DNA from: Caulobacter sp. Root655
GTDB lineage: Bacteria; Pseudomonadota; Alphaproteobacteria; Caulobacterales; Caulobacteraceae
Direction: 5' to 3'
Length of the DNA stretch: 64,000 nucleotides
Assembly: GCF_001427665.1 (NCBI RefSeq)
Contig: NZ_LMHC01000006.1
Span: 62,001-126,000, forward strand
Position numbers and translations under genes: made by a program. Positions 1 through 8,893 of the stretch are shown one piece after another. The notes under the pieces are model-generated. The model was not told the DNA's origin. It worked only from the letters and a program-made list of their open reading frames with translations, and did no database searches. The stretch's first letter is position 1. Each line of letters begins with the position of its first letter.

Positions 1-608
1 TCGGAGCCCTGCAGCACGACCTCGACGTGACGCCAGGCGCCATAGCCCGCCGAACTCACCGGACCAGGGCTCAGCGGGTGCCCGAGTCGCGCGACGCCCA
101 CATAGCGATCGTCGAACAGCCCCTGGGCTCGGACCTCCGGTCCAATCGTTTGTTCGACGACGCCGGTCTCCAGATCGACGTCGCCATCGCGCAGCGGCGT
201 GCTGTCCTTGTCGAGCTTGGCGATAAAGCGGAGCCGCACGTTCGGGGCCTGTTCGGACACCCGAGACACCAGCTCGGCCCCAAAATTCTCCACGAAGCCC
301 TCGCGCGCGCGAAGGGTGAAGGTGCGGGCCAGGCGGGCTAAATCGAGCCGCTCCACCGGGCGCAGCACCGCCGCGGCCTGGTCAACCAGCTGACCGACGT
401 TCTCGCGCAGCGCCAGCGCTAGAGGCGTCGGCGCCAGGCCGCGGCCGGCCCGGACAAGCAGCTGATCGCCGGTGGTCTCGCGCAGCCGCGCGAGGGTCCG
501 GCTCATCGCCGAAGGGCTGAGCTGCAGGCGCTTGGCCGCGCGCGCGACGCTGCCTTCCGCGAGCAGGACATCCAGGGCCACGAGCAGATTGAGGTCGGGT
601 GTCGACAT
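1..608 (-). CDS. LysR-family transcriptional regulator, cut by window edge
   Basis: About 202 residues are visible; the C-terminus lies beyond position 1. Translation from ATG at 608 gives an N-terminal winged helix-turn-helix (residues about 1-60, with the stretch ARAAKRLQLSPSAMSRTLAR) followed by the start of the LysR substrate-binding domain. It is a DNA-binding regulator whose inducer cannot be read from the sequence. It is transcribed away from the cupin and exporter genes, the usual arrangement for a LysR regulator and its target, so those two genes are its likely targets (inference). A perfect inverted repeat overlaps its start codon. Family call is secure; function is not. Confidence 0.88.
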   Translation of the reverse strand, partial: MSTPDLNLLVALDVLLAEGSVARAAKRLQLSPSAMSRTLARLRETTGDQLLVRAGRGLAPTPLALALRENVGQLVDQAAAVLRPVERLDLARLARTFTLRAREGFVENFGAELVSRVSEQAPNVRLRFIAKLDKDSTPLRDGDVDLETGVVEQTIGPEVRAQGLFDDRYVGVARLGHPLSPGPVSSAGYGAWRHVEVVLQGS

Positions 609-619
609 CGGTCGATGTC
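604..619. promoter_or_regulatory. inverted repeat over LysR start, candidate operator
   Basis: GACATCG, two bases, then CGATGTC: a perfect 7-2-7 inverted repeat overlapping the ATG of the divergent LysR gene and about 115 bases upstream of the cupin start. The location suits autoregulation and control of the divergent unit. No binding data exist; this is inference from symmetry and position. Confidence 0.35.
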
Positions 620-733
620 TAGCACGACCTCGCTTCTGACATGGCGTCAAACGCACGAATGAATTGCAAATGGTGCGCGTTCCGCCCCATCGAGCTCGCG
701 GCTATCTCTCGGACAGAGCCGAAGGAGACAGCC

Positions 734-1276
734 ATGACCAAGACCGCCCTGGAAACATTCATCGACAACGTCCGGTCCGATTGGGGGCCGTTGACCAGCG
801 AAGTCGCCGCCGCGTGCAGCCGTCACTTGGCGGCGCTGCTCCGGGCGCCGGTGACCGAAGCGTGGTTGGCGAACCTGCATGCGAAGCCGCCGCTCAGCAC
901 GACGCTGTATCGCGACCCCGACCACGGCTTCATGCTGCTGGCCCACGCCGAGCCAGCCGGTCTCTACCGGCCGCCACACGACCACGGCCTCAGCTGGGTG
1001 ATCTATGGCGTTCAGCGCGGCCTGAGCGAGATGGGGACCTACGGGCGCTTGGACGGCGCCGACGGGCCGCGCCTGGTCAAGCGTAACGCCACCCTGGTCC
1101 AACCTGGTCAGGTGCAGGTCTACCTGCCAGGAGACATCCACGACACGCGCTGCACGAGCGGTCCGGCCCTGCTGTTTCGCTTCACCGAGCGCGACCTGAA
1201 GGTCGAGGACGCCGAAGAGCGCAGGATCACGCGTTACGTGGAGCGGAACGGCGTGTGGACGCGGGGCGCGCCATGA
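734..1276 (+). CDS. cysteine-dioxygenase-like cupin protein
   Basis: 180 aa. The start at 734 is chosen over an upstream in-frame ATG because GAAGGAG lies at 721-727. The sequence has the two cupin metal-binding boxes: RPPHDHGLSW around residues 79-88 (His pair) and a second box with GDIHDT near residue 137 supplying another His. This is the pattern of the cysteine dioxygenase/metal-dependent double-stranded beta-helix superfamily, which uses Fe(II) for thiol or small-acid oxidation; the substrate here is unknown. Its TGA overlaps the ATG of the exporter gene (ATGA), so the two are translationally coupled. The enzyme may modify a compound that the exporter removes (inference). Confidence 0.75.
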   Translation: MTKTALETFIDNVRSDWGPLTSEVAAACSRHLAALLRAPVTEAWLANLHAKPPLSTTLYRDPDHGFMLLAHAEPAGLYRPPHDHGLSWVIYGVQRGLSEMGTYGRLDGADGPRLVKRNATLVQPGQVQVYLPGDIHDTRCTSGPALLFRFTERDLKVEDAEERRITRYVERNGVWTRGAP

Positions 1277-2622
1277 CCATGCGCCCCGTCCGGGCGATTG
1301 CCGCGGTGCTGGCGGCCACGACGCTGGTGGTTCTGGATGCGGCGATCGTCAACCTGGCGCTACCGACGATCGGCCACGCTTTGCGGGTGTCGCCCGCGAT
1401 GTCGATCCTGGTGGTGACCGCCTACCAACTGGCGCTGGTGATGGCGTTGCTCCCTTGCGCCGCGCTCGGGGAGAGCCTCGGCTTTCGGCGTGTCTTCACG
1501 GCGGGCGTGGCGCTTTTCACGGCGGCTTCGGCGCTCTGCGCCGCCGCTCCGTCCCTGCCCTGGCTGGTGACGGCGCGATTTCTTCAGGGGCTCGGCGGCG
1601 CGGCGGTGATGGCCCTGGGCGTCGCCCTGCTGCGCCAGGTCGTGCCGCCTCACCGCCTCGGCGCCGCCATCGGCTGGAACGCGCTGACCGTCGCGCTCGC
1701 CACGGCGACTGGCCCGTCCTTGGGCGCTGTGATCCTCTCGGCGGCAAGCGGGCCCTGGTTGTTCGCCCTCAATCTGCCGATCGGCGCCGCGGCGCTCTTG
1801 GCCAGCCGCGCCCTGCCGCGCTCGCCTGGCTCCTCGCGAGCGCTGGATCCCCTCAGCATCGCCCTCAACGGCGGTGTCTTCGCCGCCTTGGTCGTCGGCG
1901 TGGATCTGCTGCCGACCCAGCCGCACCTTTCCCTCGTCCTGTTGCTCGGCGCGGGGGCGGGGCTAGCGATGCTGGTGCGTCGCGAAGCGCCCAAGGCGTT
2001 CCCCTTGGTCCCGTTGGACCTGTTGCGCGTGCCCTCCGTCAGCATTTCGGCAGCCGCCTCGGTGTGCCTGTTCACCGGTCAGACCGCGGCCCTGGTGGCG
2101 CTTCCCTTCTACCTGCAGCACGGCCTGGGCCTCAGCGCGTTGCAGATGGCGCTTTACATCACGCCCTGGCCGTTGACGGTGGCGATCGCCGCCCCGGTCG
2201 CTGGCTACCTGTCCGACCGCGTCTCAACCGCCTGGCTCTGCGCCTTGGGCGGCGGTATCCTCGCCCTGGGCCTTTCGGCGATGGCGATCCAGGCGCGGGG
2301 CGCGCCCCAGATCCTGGTTCCCTGCGTCATGCTGTGCGGCCTGGGCTTTGGCCTGTTTCAGGCGCCCAACAACCGCAACATGTTCCTCGGCGCGCCTCCG
2401 GAGCGTAGCGGGGCGGCCGGCGGTTTGCAGGGAACGGCCCGCCTGACCGGCCAGACGGCCGGCGCGGTGCTCATGACGGCGCTCTTCACCGCCACCTCCG
2501 TCGACCTGGCGCCGAGACTCGGCTTGGGGATCGGGGCCGCGCTGGCGTTGACGGCTGGGGCGGTTAGCACCCTGCGCGCCGGGCGCAGGAGCTTGTCCGC
2601 CGCCCGGCCGGCGCCTCGATGA
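1273..2622 (+). CDS. MFS transporter, DHA2 (EmrB/QacA-like) drug or metabolite exporter
   Basis: 449 aa, almost entirely hydrophobic with a dozen or more membrane spans. The N-terminus carries the DHA2-type motif around LDAAIVNLALP in the first helix, and there is an ARFLQGLGGA motif in helix 4. This is an inner-membrane proton-driven exporter. The ATG at 1273 overlaps the stop of the cupin gene, so it is expressed with it, probably under the divergent LysR regulator. The substrate is not predictable. Family confidence is high; a role as a drug pump rather than a metabolite exporter is a guess. Confidence 0.85.
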   Translation: MTMRPVRAIAAVLAATTLVVLDAAIVNLALPTIGHALRVSPAMSILVVTAYQLALVMALLPCAALGESLGFRRVFTAGVALFTAASALCAAAPSLPWLVTARFLQGLGGAAVMALGVALLRQVVPPHRLGAAIGWNALTVALATATGPSLGAVILSAASGPWLFALNLPIGAAALLASRALPRSPGSSRALDPLSIALNGGVFAALVVGVDLLPTQPHLSLVLLLGAGAGLAMLVRREAPKAFPLVPLDLLRVPSVSISAAASVCLFTGQTAALVALPFYLQHGLGLSALQMALYITPWPLTVAIAAPVAGYLSDRVSTAWLCALGGGILALGLSAMAIQARGAPQILVPCVMLCGLGFGLFQAPNNRNMFLGAPPERSGAAGGLQGTARLTGQTAGAVLMTALFTATSVDLAPRLGLGIGAALALTAGAVSTLRAGRRSLSAARPAPR

Positions 2623-2682
2623 TCGTCGCCATCGCGCCAGCAGCGGACAAATGGCGCCACAAGGTGACGCCGCCCTATCCAC

Positions 2683-3459
2683 TCACAAGGCCGACAGCGG
2701 CTCCGCCACCGCGCCATACCCGGCGTCCGGCTGGATGCGCAGCGACGGGCCGTCGACCCAGGGCTCGACGGTGACCAGAGGCCGGGCCAGCGCCGTCTCG
2801 ATCGCCGCGATCGGGCTGGCGCTCTCCGCCAGCAGTTGCAGGTTCATCCGCGTTGGAAAGATGAGTTTGCGCGCGCCCGAGGCCGCCAGGGCCAGGGCCT
2901 CGCCCGGGGCGATCCACTCGGCGTCGACCGCTTCGTGGCCGTCGCAGATCGCCAGTTGCGCCAGGGGCGCGTGGGCGACGTAGAACCAGGTGTCGAAGCG
3001 CTTGGCCATCAGCGGCGGGGTGATCCAGCGGGCGAAGATGGTCAGGGCCGCCAGGTCCAGCTTCAGGCCCAGGTCACGGACCACGTCGAGGAAGGCCACG
3101 CGGTCCTCGGCCACCGCCGCCCGCACGTCGATCGCCGCCTCGCCGACATAAGTCTCGCCGGCCGCGTCGCGGGCCAGCAGCACCCCCGCCTCCTCGTAGG
3201 CCTCGCGGATCGCGGCGATGCGCAGGGCGGCGCCGTCCTCGCCGACGCTCTCCCAGCCGGTGGCGTGGTCGCTCCAGGCTGGGTCGTGGTCGCCGGCATG
3301 GCTCTTGCCGCCCGGGAACACCAGGGCGCCGGCCGCGAAGTCGATCTGGTGGTGGCGCTTGACCATCAGCACCTCGAAGGGCGAGGCATCCGCCTGGGCG
3401 TCCCGCAGCAGCAGAATGGTGGCGGCGGGTCGGATGGGGTCGGTCGGGCGCTCTGACAT
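2683..3459 (-). CDS. Nudix hydrolase, NUDT19-like with split Nudix box
   Basis: 258 aa, starting at ATG 3459 (MSERPTDP); a longer frame upstream lacks a convincing start. The Nudix fold starts near residue 12. The Nudix box is interrupted: FPGGK occurs near residue 49 but REAYEEAG, the metal-binding helix, follows only some 40 residues later. An insertion at this place is typical of the NUDT19/RP2 group of CoA and acyl-CoA diphosphatases. The enzyme probably hydrolyses a nucleoside-diphosphate-linked substrate such as a CoA ester in the cytoplasm (family inference). It is convergent with the exporter and monocistronic. Confidence 0.8.
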   Translation of the reverse strand: MSERPTDPIRPAATILLLRDAQADASPFEVLMVKRHHQIDFAAGALVFPGGKSHAGDHDPAWSDHATGWESVGEDGAALRIAAIREAYEEAGVLLARDAAGETYVGEAAIDVRAAVAEDRVAFLDVVRDLGLKLDLAALTIFARWITPPLMAKRFDTWFYVAHAPLAQLAICDGHEAVDAEWIAPGEALALAASGARKLIFPTRMNLQLLAESASPIAAIETALARPLVTVEPWVDGPSLRIQPDAGYGAVAEPLSAL

Positions 3460-3540
3460 CGGACGAGCTTGGCGGAGAAGCCGCGCCTTGCCCAGACGTT
3501 TTCGAACAGGCGTTTGGTTAGAGCCGGGCAAACATTAACC

Positions 3541-3642
3541 TGTCATCCCGGACAAGCGCGCAGCGCGCCGATCCGGGACCGACGCGTGAACTCAGCGCTT
3601 CCGGCGGTCCCGGATCTTCGCTTCGCTACGTCCGGGATGACA
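3541..3642. repeat. palindromic intergenic repeat, family 1 copy 1
   Basis: TGTCATCCCGGA at 3541-3552 is matched by its exact inverse at 3631-3642. A nested perfect pair, GATCCGGGACCG (3570-3581) and its inverse (3605-3616), sits inside. The same outer arms recur at 24673-24784 and 47261-47303. It lies between the Nudix gene and the DUF2336 gene. It is a REP-like dispersed element that can form a long hairpin. Confidence 0.85.
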
Positions 3643-3664
3643 GTTTCAAGGTGGAAAAGACGCT

Positions 3665-4798
3665 CTACCCCACCGCCGCCTCGACCTGCTCGGTCAGGCG
3701 ATCGACGCGCTCCAGCAGGTAGTCGGTGTCCTCGCGCGACACCGCCGCCGAAGAGGTCAGGAACCGCTGGATCATGTGCTCCTGGAAGCGTTCGCGGTCG
3801 CCGGGGCGGCCGTCATAGTCCAGGGCGTGGAAGGCGTCGACGCCGGCCCGCAGGGCCGGGAACAGGCGCGACGGCAGGCCGGCCCGCTCGCAGATCGCCT
3901 TCAGACCCAGATGCCCGGCGTCGTGGATCATCAGCCAGGTGCGGTGATGGGGCACGCCCGCCAGCTCGGCGACGCCCCATTCGAAGAAGGTCATGTGGCC
4001 GTGGGCCAGGGCGCGCAGCAGCAGGGACGGCGTCAGGCGCTTGACGCTCGCCAGGTGCGCCGCGAAGCCCTTGGCGTCGGCCGCCCGGCCGGCCTGCTCC
4101 ACCAGGTCGATGGTCGCCCGCTCCTTGGCCCCGAGGATCAGGTCCAGGGTCCGCTCGGCCGACAGGGCGTGGTGGGTCAGGATGTGGTCGCGCAGCTGGT
4201 CGCCGACCATGTCGATCAGGCGCTCGGTCACCGCCAGCGGCAGGGCGGCGCGATAGGCCACCGCGCTCAGCACCGCCTCCGACTTGGAGAACCGGTCCAG
4301 CACGCGCTGCAGGGCCATGTCCGAGAAGCGGGCATTGTCGTTGGCGCAGGCGGTGGCGACCACCTCTTCCGACCCCTGGTCGACCAGCAGGGCGGTGATC
4401 TTGCTCGACAGCCTGGGACGTTTAGCCACGGCCAGTTGCCGCACCGGACCGCCCAGGCGGACGATCTCGGCCAGATCCTGGTCGCTGAACACCGGCGAGA
4501 AGCTGATGATCGGCAGCGACACGCTCTCGACGTCACGGGCCAGGCGGTTGGCGATATCGGGCGGCAGGGTCGGCGAATTGCGCAGGGTCACGGCCATGGC
4601 GCGGCGGACCAGTTCGGCGGCGTCGGCGGCCATCACCCGCAGGATGTCGGCGGCCAGGGCCCGCTGGGCCTCGTCCAGCTCGGCGCGGTCGATCGTGCGA
4701 CACAGCTTGTGGGCGGCCAGCGCCCGCTCGTCGGGCGTCGCGCCCTTCACCAGCATGCGGATGTCGTGGTCGGTCAGGGCGGCGCGGGTGGTGGCCAT
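3665..4798 (-). CDS. DUF2336-domain protein
   Basis: 377 aa, no signal peptide or membrane span; built from alpha-helical, HEAT-like segments rich in Leu, Ala and Arg (for example RDHILTHHAL near residue 210). This is the composition and length of the alphaproteobacterial DUF2336 family, which has no established biochemical role. It is transcribed divergently from a hybrid histidine kinase, with about 160 bases between starts, so a link to that signalling protein is possible but unproven. Family assignment is from overall pattern and length. Confidence 0.7.
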   Translation of the reverse strand: MATTRAALTDHDIRMLVKGATPDERALAAHKLCRTIDRAELDEAQRALAADILRVMAADAAELVRRAMAVTLRNSPTLPPDIANRLARDVESVSLPIISFSPVFSDQDLAEIVRLGGPVRQLAVAKRPRLSSKITALLVDQGSEEVVATACANDNARFSDMALQRVLDRFSKSEAVLSAVAYRAALPLAVTERLIDMVGDQLRDHILTHHALSAERTLDLILGAKERATIDLVEQAGRAADAKGFAAHLASVKRLTPSLLLRALAHGHMTFFEWGVAELAGVPHHRTWLMIHDAGHLGLKAICERAGLPSRLFPALRAGVDAFHALDYDGRPGDRERFQEHMIQRFLTSSAAVSREDTDYLLERVDRLTEQVEAAVG

Positions 4799-4959
4799 GG
4801 ATCTCCCCCCTATGCCTGGGAACAGCTGGGAATCGGATCATCCCTTGTTAGGCTTAACGATTGTTTGCCCGCATTGCGCTGTGGATTAACGATAAGCCGT
4901 AACCCCGTGCAAACCGCGACCGCCTAGGGTCCTCGTTCATCACCCGAGGAATCCGATCC

Positions 4960-6765
4960 TTGTTCGCCGAGCGCCGACCAACCGCCCCCGCAGTCAGCGG
5001 CGCCGACGCCCGTCTGGCGCTCGACGCCCAGACGGCGCTGCTGCCCTATGCGCTGGCGGTGTTCGCCGTCAGCCTGCCGATCTATGTCTGGGCCGGGTCG
5101 TTCGCCGCCAACGCCGTCTGGCTGGCGGTCAGCTTCGCGGTGTTCGCCATCAACTGGGGCGCCTTCTACGCCGTGGTCGCCTGGCTGCGCACGCCGGAGG
5201 CCGAGAACCTGGCTCGCCGCGCGCGGGTGCACGTGCTCTCGGGCCTGCTGTGGGCGGTGGGGGTGATCCAGATGGCGATCTTCGCCGACGGGGCCGGCCC
5301 GGCCCGCGACACTCTGCTGCTGCTGTCGGCCGGGGCGGCGGTGGTCTGCATCTTCTTCTCCGCGCCGTGCATGGTCGCCCTGCTGATCACCGCGCCGGTC
5401 GCCGCCTGCGGCCCCTTGCTGCTGCTGTTCTCGCGGCCCGACAGCCGCTGGGCCGGCACAATGGCCTGGGGCGCGATCGCCCTGGCGATGGCCCTGTCCC
5501 TGGTGCTGAACCGCATGCTGCGCCGCCAGCACGCCCTGGCCCTGGACCATGAGGCCCTGCTGGAGGAGCGTCTCAAGGTGCTGGAGTCCGCCGAGCGCAT
5601 GGCCCGCTCGAAGTCCGACATCGTCGCCACCCTGAGCCACGAGATCCGCAACGGCCTGACCGGGGTCACCCACGTGCTGGCCGCCGCCGCCGGCAAGGGC
5701 GGCCGCGCGGCGCCATCGCGCGAGCAGCTGAACGCCGCCCTGGACGCCGCCCAGGACCTGGTCGCCGTGCTCAACGCCACCCTGGACTCCGAGACCGCCG
5801 AGTCCGGCCGCCTGGCGGTCGAGCGCGTCGCCTTCGAGCCGGTGCGCCTGATCCGCGACCTGGTGCTGCTGGACCGGCCGCACGCCATGGCCAAGGGCCT
5901 GGAGCTGACCGTCCACGTCGAGGCCGAGCTGGAGCACCGCCAAGCCGGCGCGGCCATGGGCGACCCGCTGCGCACCCGCCAGATCATCGCCAACATCGTC
6001 GGCAACGCGGTGAAATACACGGTGCGCGGCCGGATCGAGGTGCGCGTCGAGCGACGCGGCGACCAGATCGCCATCGAGGTGGCCGACACCGGTCCCGGCC
6101 TGTCGGGCGAAGAGCTGGAACAGGCCTTCGAGGCCTTCCGCCGCATCGAGCGCACCGGCGCCGGCGTCAACGGGGCGGGCCTGGGCCTGTCGCTGTCGCG
6201 CCAGCTGGCCCGGCTGATGGGCGGCGCGCTCGAGGGCTCCAGCGCCGTGGGCGTGGGCAGTTGCTTCACCCTGACCCTGCCTTTCGACGAACTGGCCGTC
6301 TGCGTGGTCGAGACCCGGGCCGAGGCCGCCCAGCCGCCCGAGCCGGCCGGCGCGCCGCCGCGCAACCTGCGAATCCTGATCGCCGAGGACGACGCCCTCA
6401 ACGCCGCCATGCTGCGGGCCATCCTCGAGCAGCTGGGCCACCAGGTGGTCCACGCCCAGAACGGCCGCCGGGCCCTGGATCTGGCGCGGATCTGCGACTT
6501 CGACCTGGTGATGCTGGATGGCCGCATGCCGATCCTCGACGGTCCGCAGACCGCCGCCGCCCTGCGCGCCCTGGACAGCGGCAATCGCGACGTGGCGATC
6601 ATCGCGGTGATCGGCGGCGACGCCGACGAAGCCCGCGAGTGCCTGGACGCCGGCGCCGACACCGTGCTGCGCAAGCCCGTCAGCGTGGCCGCCGTGGCCC
6701 GCGCGGTCGCCGACGCCGCGACCCTGGACCGCAAGAGCGTCTCCAGCCAGGCCGCGGTCGCCTGA
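4960..6765 (+). CDS. membrane-anchored hybrid histidine kinase with receiver domain
   Basis: 601 aa, starting at TTG 4960; no ATG occurs in frame before the membrane region, and GAGGAA lies about 10 bases upstream. The N-terminus has about five to six hydrophobic spans (residues 25-190). The H-box LSHEIRNG places the phospho-accepting His at about residue 227. The ATPase domain shows the N-box NIVGNAVKYT, G1 ADTGPGL and G2 GAGLGLSLSR. A receiver domain follows with the acidic pair EDD and the phospho-Asp at about 520 (MLDGRMP) and Lys in LRKP. It senses an unknown cue at the inner membrane. There is no adjacent output regulator, so it probably acts through a phosphotransfer partner elsewhere. 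Confidence 0.9.
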   Translation: MFAERRPTAPAVSGADARLALDAQTALLPYALAVFAVSLPIYVWAGSFAANAVWLAVSFAVFAINWGAFYAVVAWLRTPEAENLARRARVHVLSGLLWAVGVIQMAIFADGAGPARDTLLLLSAGAAVVCIFFSAPCMVALLITAPVAACGPLLLLFSRPDSRWAGTMAWGAIALAMALSLVLNRMLRRQHALALDHEALLEERLKVLESAERMARSKSDIVATLSHEIRNGLTGVTHVLAAAAGKGGRAAPSREQLNAALDAAQDLVAVLNATLDSETAESGRLAVERVAFEPVRLIRDLVLLDRPHAMAKGLELTVHVEAELEHRQAGAAMGDPLRTRQIIANIVGNAVKYTVRGRIEVRVERRGDQIAIEVADTGPGLSGEELEQAFEAFRRIERTGAGVNGAGLGLSLSRQLARLMGGALEGSSAVGVGSCFTLTLPFDELAVCVVETRAEAAQPPEPAGAPPRNLRILIAEDDALNAAMLRAILEQLGHQVVHAQNGRRALDLARICDFDLVMLDGRMPILDGPQTAAALRALDSGNRDVAIIAVIGGDADEARECLDAGADTVLRKPVSVAAVARAVADAATLDRKSVSSQAAVA

Positions 6766-6898
6766 TATCACCGACGGAAAGACTTGTGCCAGGGTTGTAC
6801 GAAACCGTCGGTAAGGCCAAGCTAGGCTGCGGATCGCGACCCCTCCGGAGACGAAGGGCGCGGCCGGATAGCCGTCACGCTCCTCCCGAGATGTCCTC

Positions 6899-7213
6899 AT
6901 GAAAAAGACCCTCGCCCTCGCCTTGTCCGCGCTGGCCCTGTCGTCGGCGCCGGCCGCCTGGGCCGACGCCAATATCGAAGCCTCGCCCGCCGGCTGGCGC
7001 CTGCAGAACTACGCGCCCAACACTTTGCTGGTCCATTTCACGGGCTCGCCCTGCCAGTACGGCACCCTGTCATTTCCGGCCAACGCCACCAACGAGGACA
7101 GGAACCGGTTCTACGCCCTGGTGCTCAGCGCCGCGACGACCGGCAAGAAGGTCGGCGTCTATTACGAGACGGTCAGCGGCTCCTGCCAGATCACCTCGTT
7201 CTACACGCCCTGA
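6899..7213 (+). CDS. small secreted protein, paralogue 1
   Basis: 104 aa with a clear Sec signal peptide (MKKTLALALSALALSS..., cleavage after AWA near residue 22). The mature part of about 80 residues has two Cys (in GSPCQYG and SGSCQIT) that could form a disulfide, and the motif NRFYALVLSAATTGKKV. It is about 60 percent identical by eye to the next gene, so the pair is a tandem duplication. Short secreted proteins with one Cys near each end and a similar RxYALxLSA helix occur in other proteobacteria, mostly uncharacterised. Function unknown; periplasmic or extracellular location is inferred. Confidence 0.75.
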   Translation: MKKTLALALSALALSSAPAAWADANIEASPAGWRLQNYAPNTLLVHFTGSPCQYGTLSFPANATNEDRNRFYALVLSAATTGKKVGVYYETVSGSCQITSFYTP

Positions 7214-7274
7214 CCCCCCCGCGACGCAACCTCCCCGTTTGGCTCACGCCGAGACCTCCGCTCAGGACATCTCC

Positions 7275-7592
7275 ATGAAAAAGATCGCGACCATCGCTCT
7301 GCTCGCCTCCGCCCTCCTGGCGGCTTCGCCCGCCCTTGCCGACAACTATTTCGAGGCGGTCCCCACCGGCTGGAAAATGCAGAACTATGTGCCCAACAAT
7401 CTCATCACCTACTACACGGGCACGGCTTGCTACGCAGGTCAGATCTCCTTCGGCCCCAACGCCACGAACGAGGACAAGAACCGGTTCTACTCTCTGGTGC
7501 TGACGGCCCAGACCACCGGCAAGAAGATCGGCGTCTTCTACGAGACGGTCAGCGGTTCCTGCCAGATCTCGTCCTTCTTTCCAGTCCTCTAG
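7275..7592 (+). CDS. small secreted protein, paralogue 2
   Basis: 105 aa, starting at ATG 7275 (MKKIATIALLASALLAAS, predicted cleavage after ALA). It matches the preceding gene along its whole length: GW.(M/L)QNY.PN near the start, ATNEDKNRFYSLVL in the middle, YETVSGSCQI near the end, and the same two Cys. The genes are 61 bases apart and have a similar upstream sequence (GACATCTCC versus GATGTCCTC), pointing to duplication with its leader. Function unknown. Confidence 0.75.
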   Translation: MKKIATIALLASALLAASPALADNYFEAVPTGWKMQNYVPNNLITYYTGTACYAGQISFGPNATNEDKNRFYSLVLTAQTTGKKIGVFYETVSGSCQISSFFPVL

Positions 7593-7684
7593 CCCGGTCC
7601 TCCGGCGGCAAGCGACGTCGATCGTCCTTCCAACAAACGTTTGGATCGCCCACACTCGCCGCAACAAAAAAGCGGGAGAACGTC

Positions 7685-8872
7685 ATGCTGCGCGGATTGC
7701 GGGTCATCGAACTGGCCACCTACATCGCCGCCCCGGGCGCGGCCGGGATCATGGCCGACTGGGGCGCCGACGTGATCAAGATCGAGTCGCCCGACGGCGA
7801 CCCCATGCGGCGGTTCTTCGACACCATCGCCTCCGACCAGGACGCCAACCCGATCTTCGAGCTCGACAACCGCGGCAAGCGCTCGGTGGTGCTCGACATC
7901 CGATCAAAGGGCGGCGCCGCCGCGGCCAAGGCCCTGGTCAAGGACGCCGACATCTTCCTGACCAATGTCCGCCCGGCCGCCCTGGCGCGGGCGGGGCTGG
8001 ACTACGAGACGCTGAAGGCGGTCAATCCGCGGCTGATCTATTGCAGCCTCACCGGCTACGGTCTGGAGGGGCCGGACGCCGACAAGCCGGGCATGGACGT
8101 GGCGGCCTTCTGGTCGCGAGCCGGGGTGGGCGCGATCACCGCGCCGAAAGGGGCCGAGCCCTTCCCGATTCGCACCGGCATGGGCGACCACGTGACCTCC
8201 CTGGCGACGGTGTCCGCCATCCTGGCGGCGGTCCACGAACGGCATCGCACCGGAACCGGGCGGCTGGTCGAGACCTCGCTGCTGCGCACCGGCGTCTATG
8301 CGATCGGCTCGGACATGGCCATCCAGCTGCGGTTCGGGAAGCTGGCCTCGACGCGCGGGCGGCGCGAGGCGATCCAGCCCCTGGCCAATTTCTTCAAGAC
8401 CAGGGACGACCGCTGGATCTGCCTTCTGGCCCGCCAGGGCGCCACCGACTGGCGGCAGATCGCCGTCGCCGCCGGCCGCCCGGACCTGCCCGAGGATCCG
8501 CGCTTCGCCACCGCCCGCCTGCGTCGCGAGAACACCGCCGCCCTGGTCGACATCCTCGACGAAGCGTTCGGGGCGATGGACTACGCCCAGGCCAAGGAAG
8601 CGCTCGACGCCGGCGACATCACTTGGGCGCCCTGGCAGACGCCGCGCGACCTGGTGGGCGACCCCCAGGCCCAGGCGGCGGGATGCTTCGTGCAGACCCC
8701 GGACGGCCACGGCGCCACCTTCCCCGCCCCCGCCGGTCCGGCCCGCTTCCCGGGGTCGGAGGACGGGCCTAGAGGCCCGGCGCCGCGCCTGGGCGAGCAC
8801 ACGGCCGTCGTGCTGACCGAGATCGGCTATTCGGAGGACGAGATCGCGGGGTTGCGGCCGGTGGAGGCGTAG
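7685..8872 (+). CDS. CaiB/BaiF family (class III) CoA-transferase
   Basis: 395 aa, ATG at 7685 with GGGAG about 8 bases upstream. The N-terminus LRVIELATYIAAPGAAGIMADWGADVIKIESP is the family's CoA-binding Rossmann motif (cited here in part: DWGADVIKIE at residues 28-37). The conserved Asp is expected in GMDVAAFWSRAG near residue 140. Class III enzymes move CoA between carboxylic acids and often act in degradation of carnitine, bile acid or aromatic acids, or as racemases. Neither neighbour indicates the substrate; it converges on the transglycosylase gene. Confidence 0.88.
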   Translation: MLRGLRVIELATYIAAPGAAGIMADWGADVIKIESPDGDPMRRFFDTIASDQDANPIFELDNRGKRSVVLDIRSKGGAAAAKALVKDADIFLTNVRPAALARAGLDYETLKAVNPRLIYCSLTGYGLEGPDADKPGMDVAAFWSRAGVGAITAPKGAEPFPIRTGMGDHVTSLATVSAILAAVHERHRTGTGRLVETSLLRTGVYAIGSDMAIQLRFGKLASTRGRREAIQPLANFFKTRDDRWICLLARQGATDWRQIAVAAGRPDLPEDPRFATARLRRENTAALVDILDEAFGAMDYAQAKEALDAGDITWAPWQTPRDLVGDPQAQAAGCFVQTPDGHGATFPAPAGPARFPGSEDGPRGPAPRLGEHTAVVLTEIGYSEDEIAGLRPVEA

Positions 8873-8893
8873 GGATGAGCGGACCGAAATGAC

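Noticed and set aside
4924-6972. 682-codon minus-strand frame opposite the histidine kinase
   Set aside because: It is the antisense shadow of a GC-rich gene: His/Gln/Gly-rich, no domain, no ribosome-binding site, while the plus strand encodes a complete kinase.
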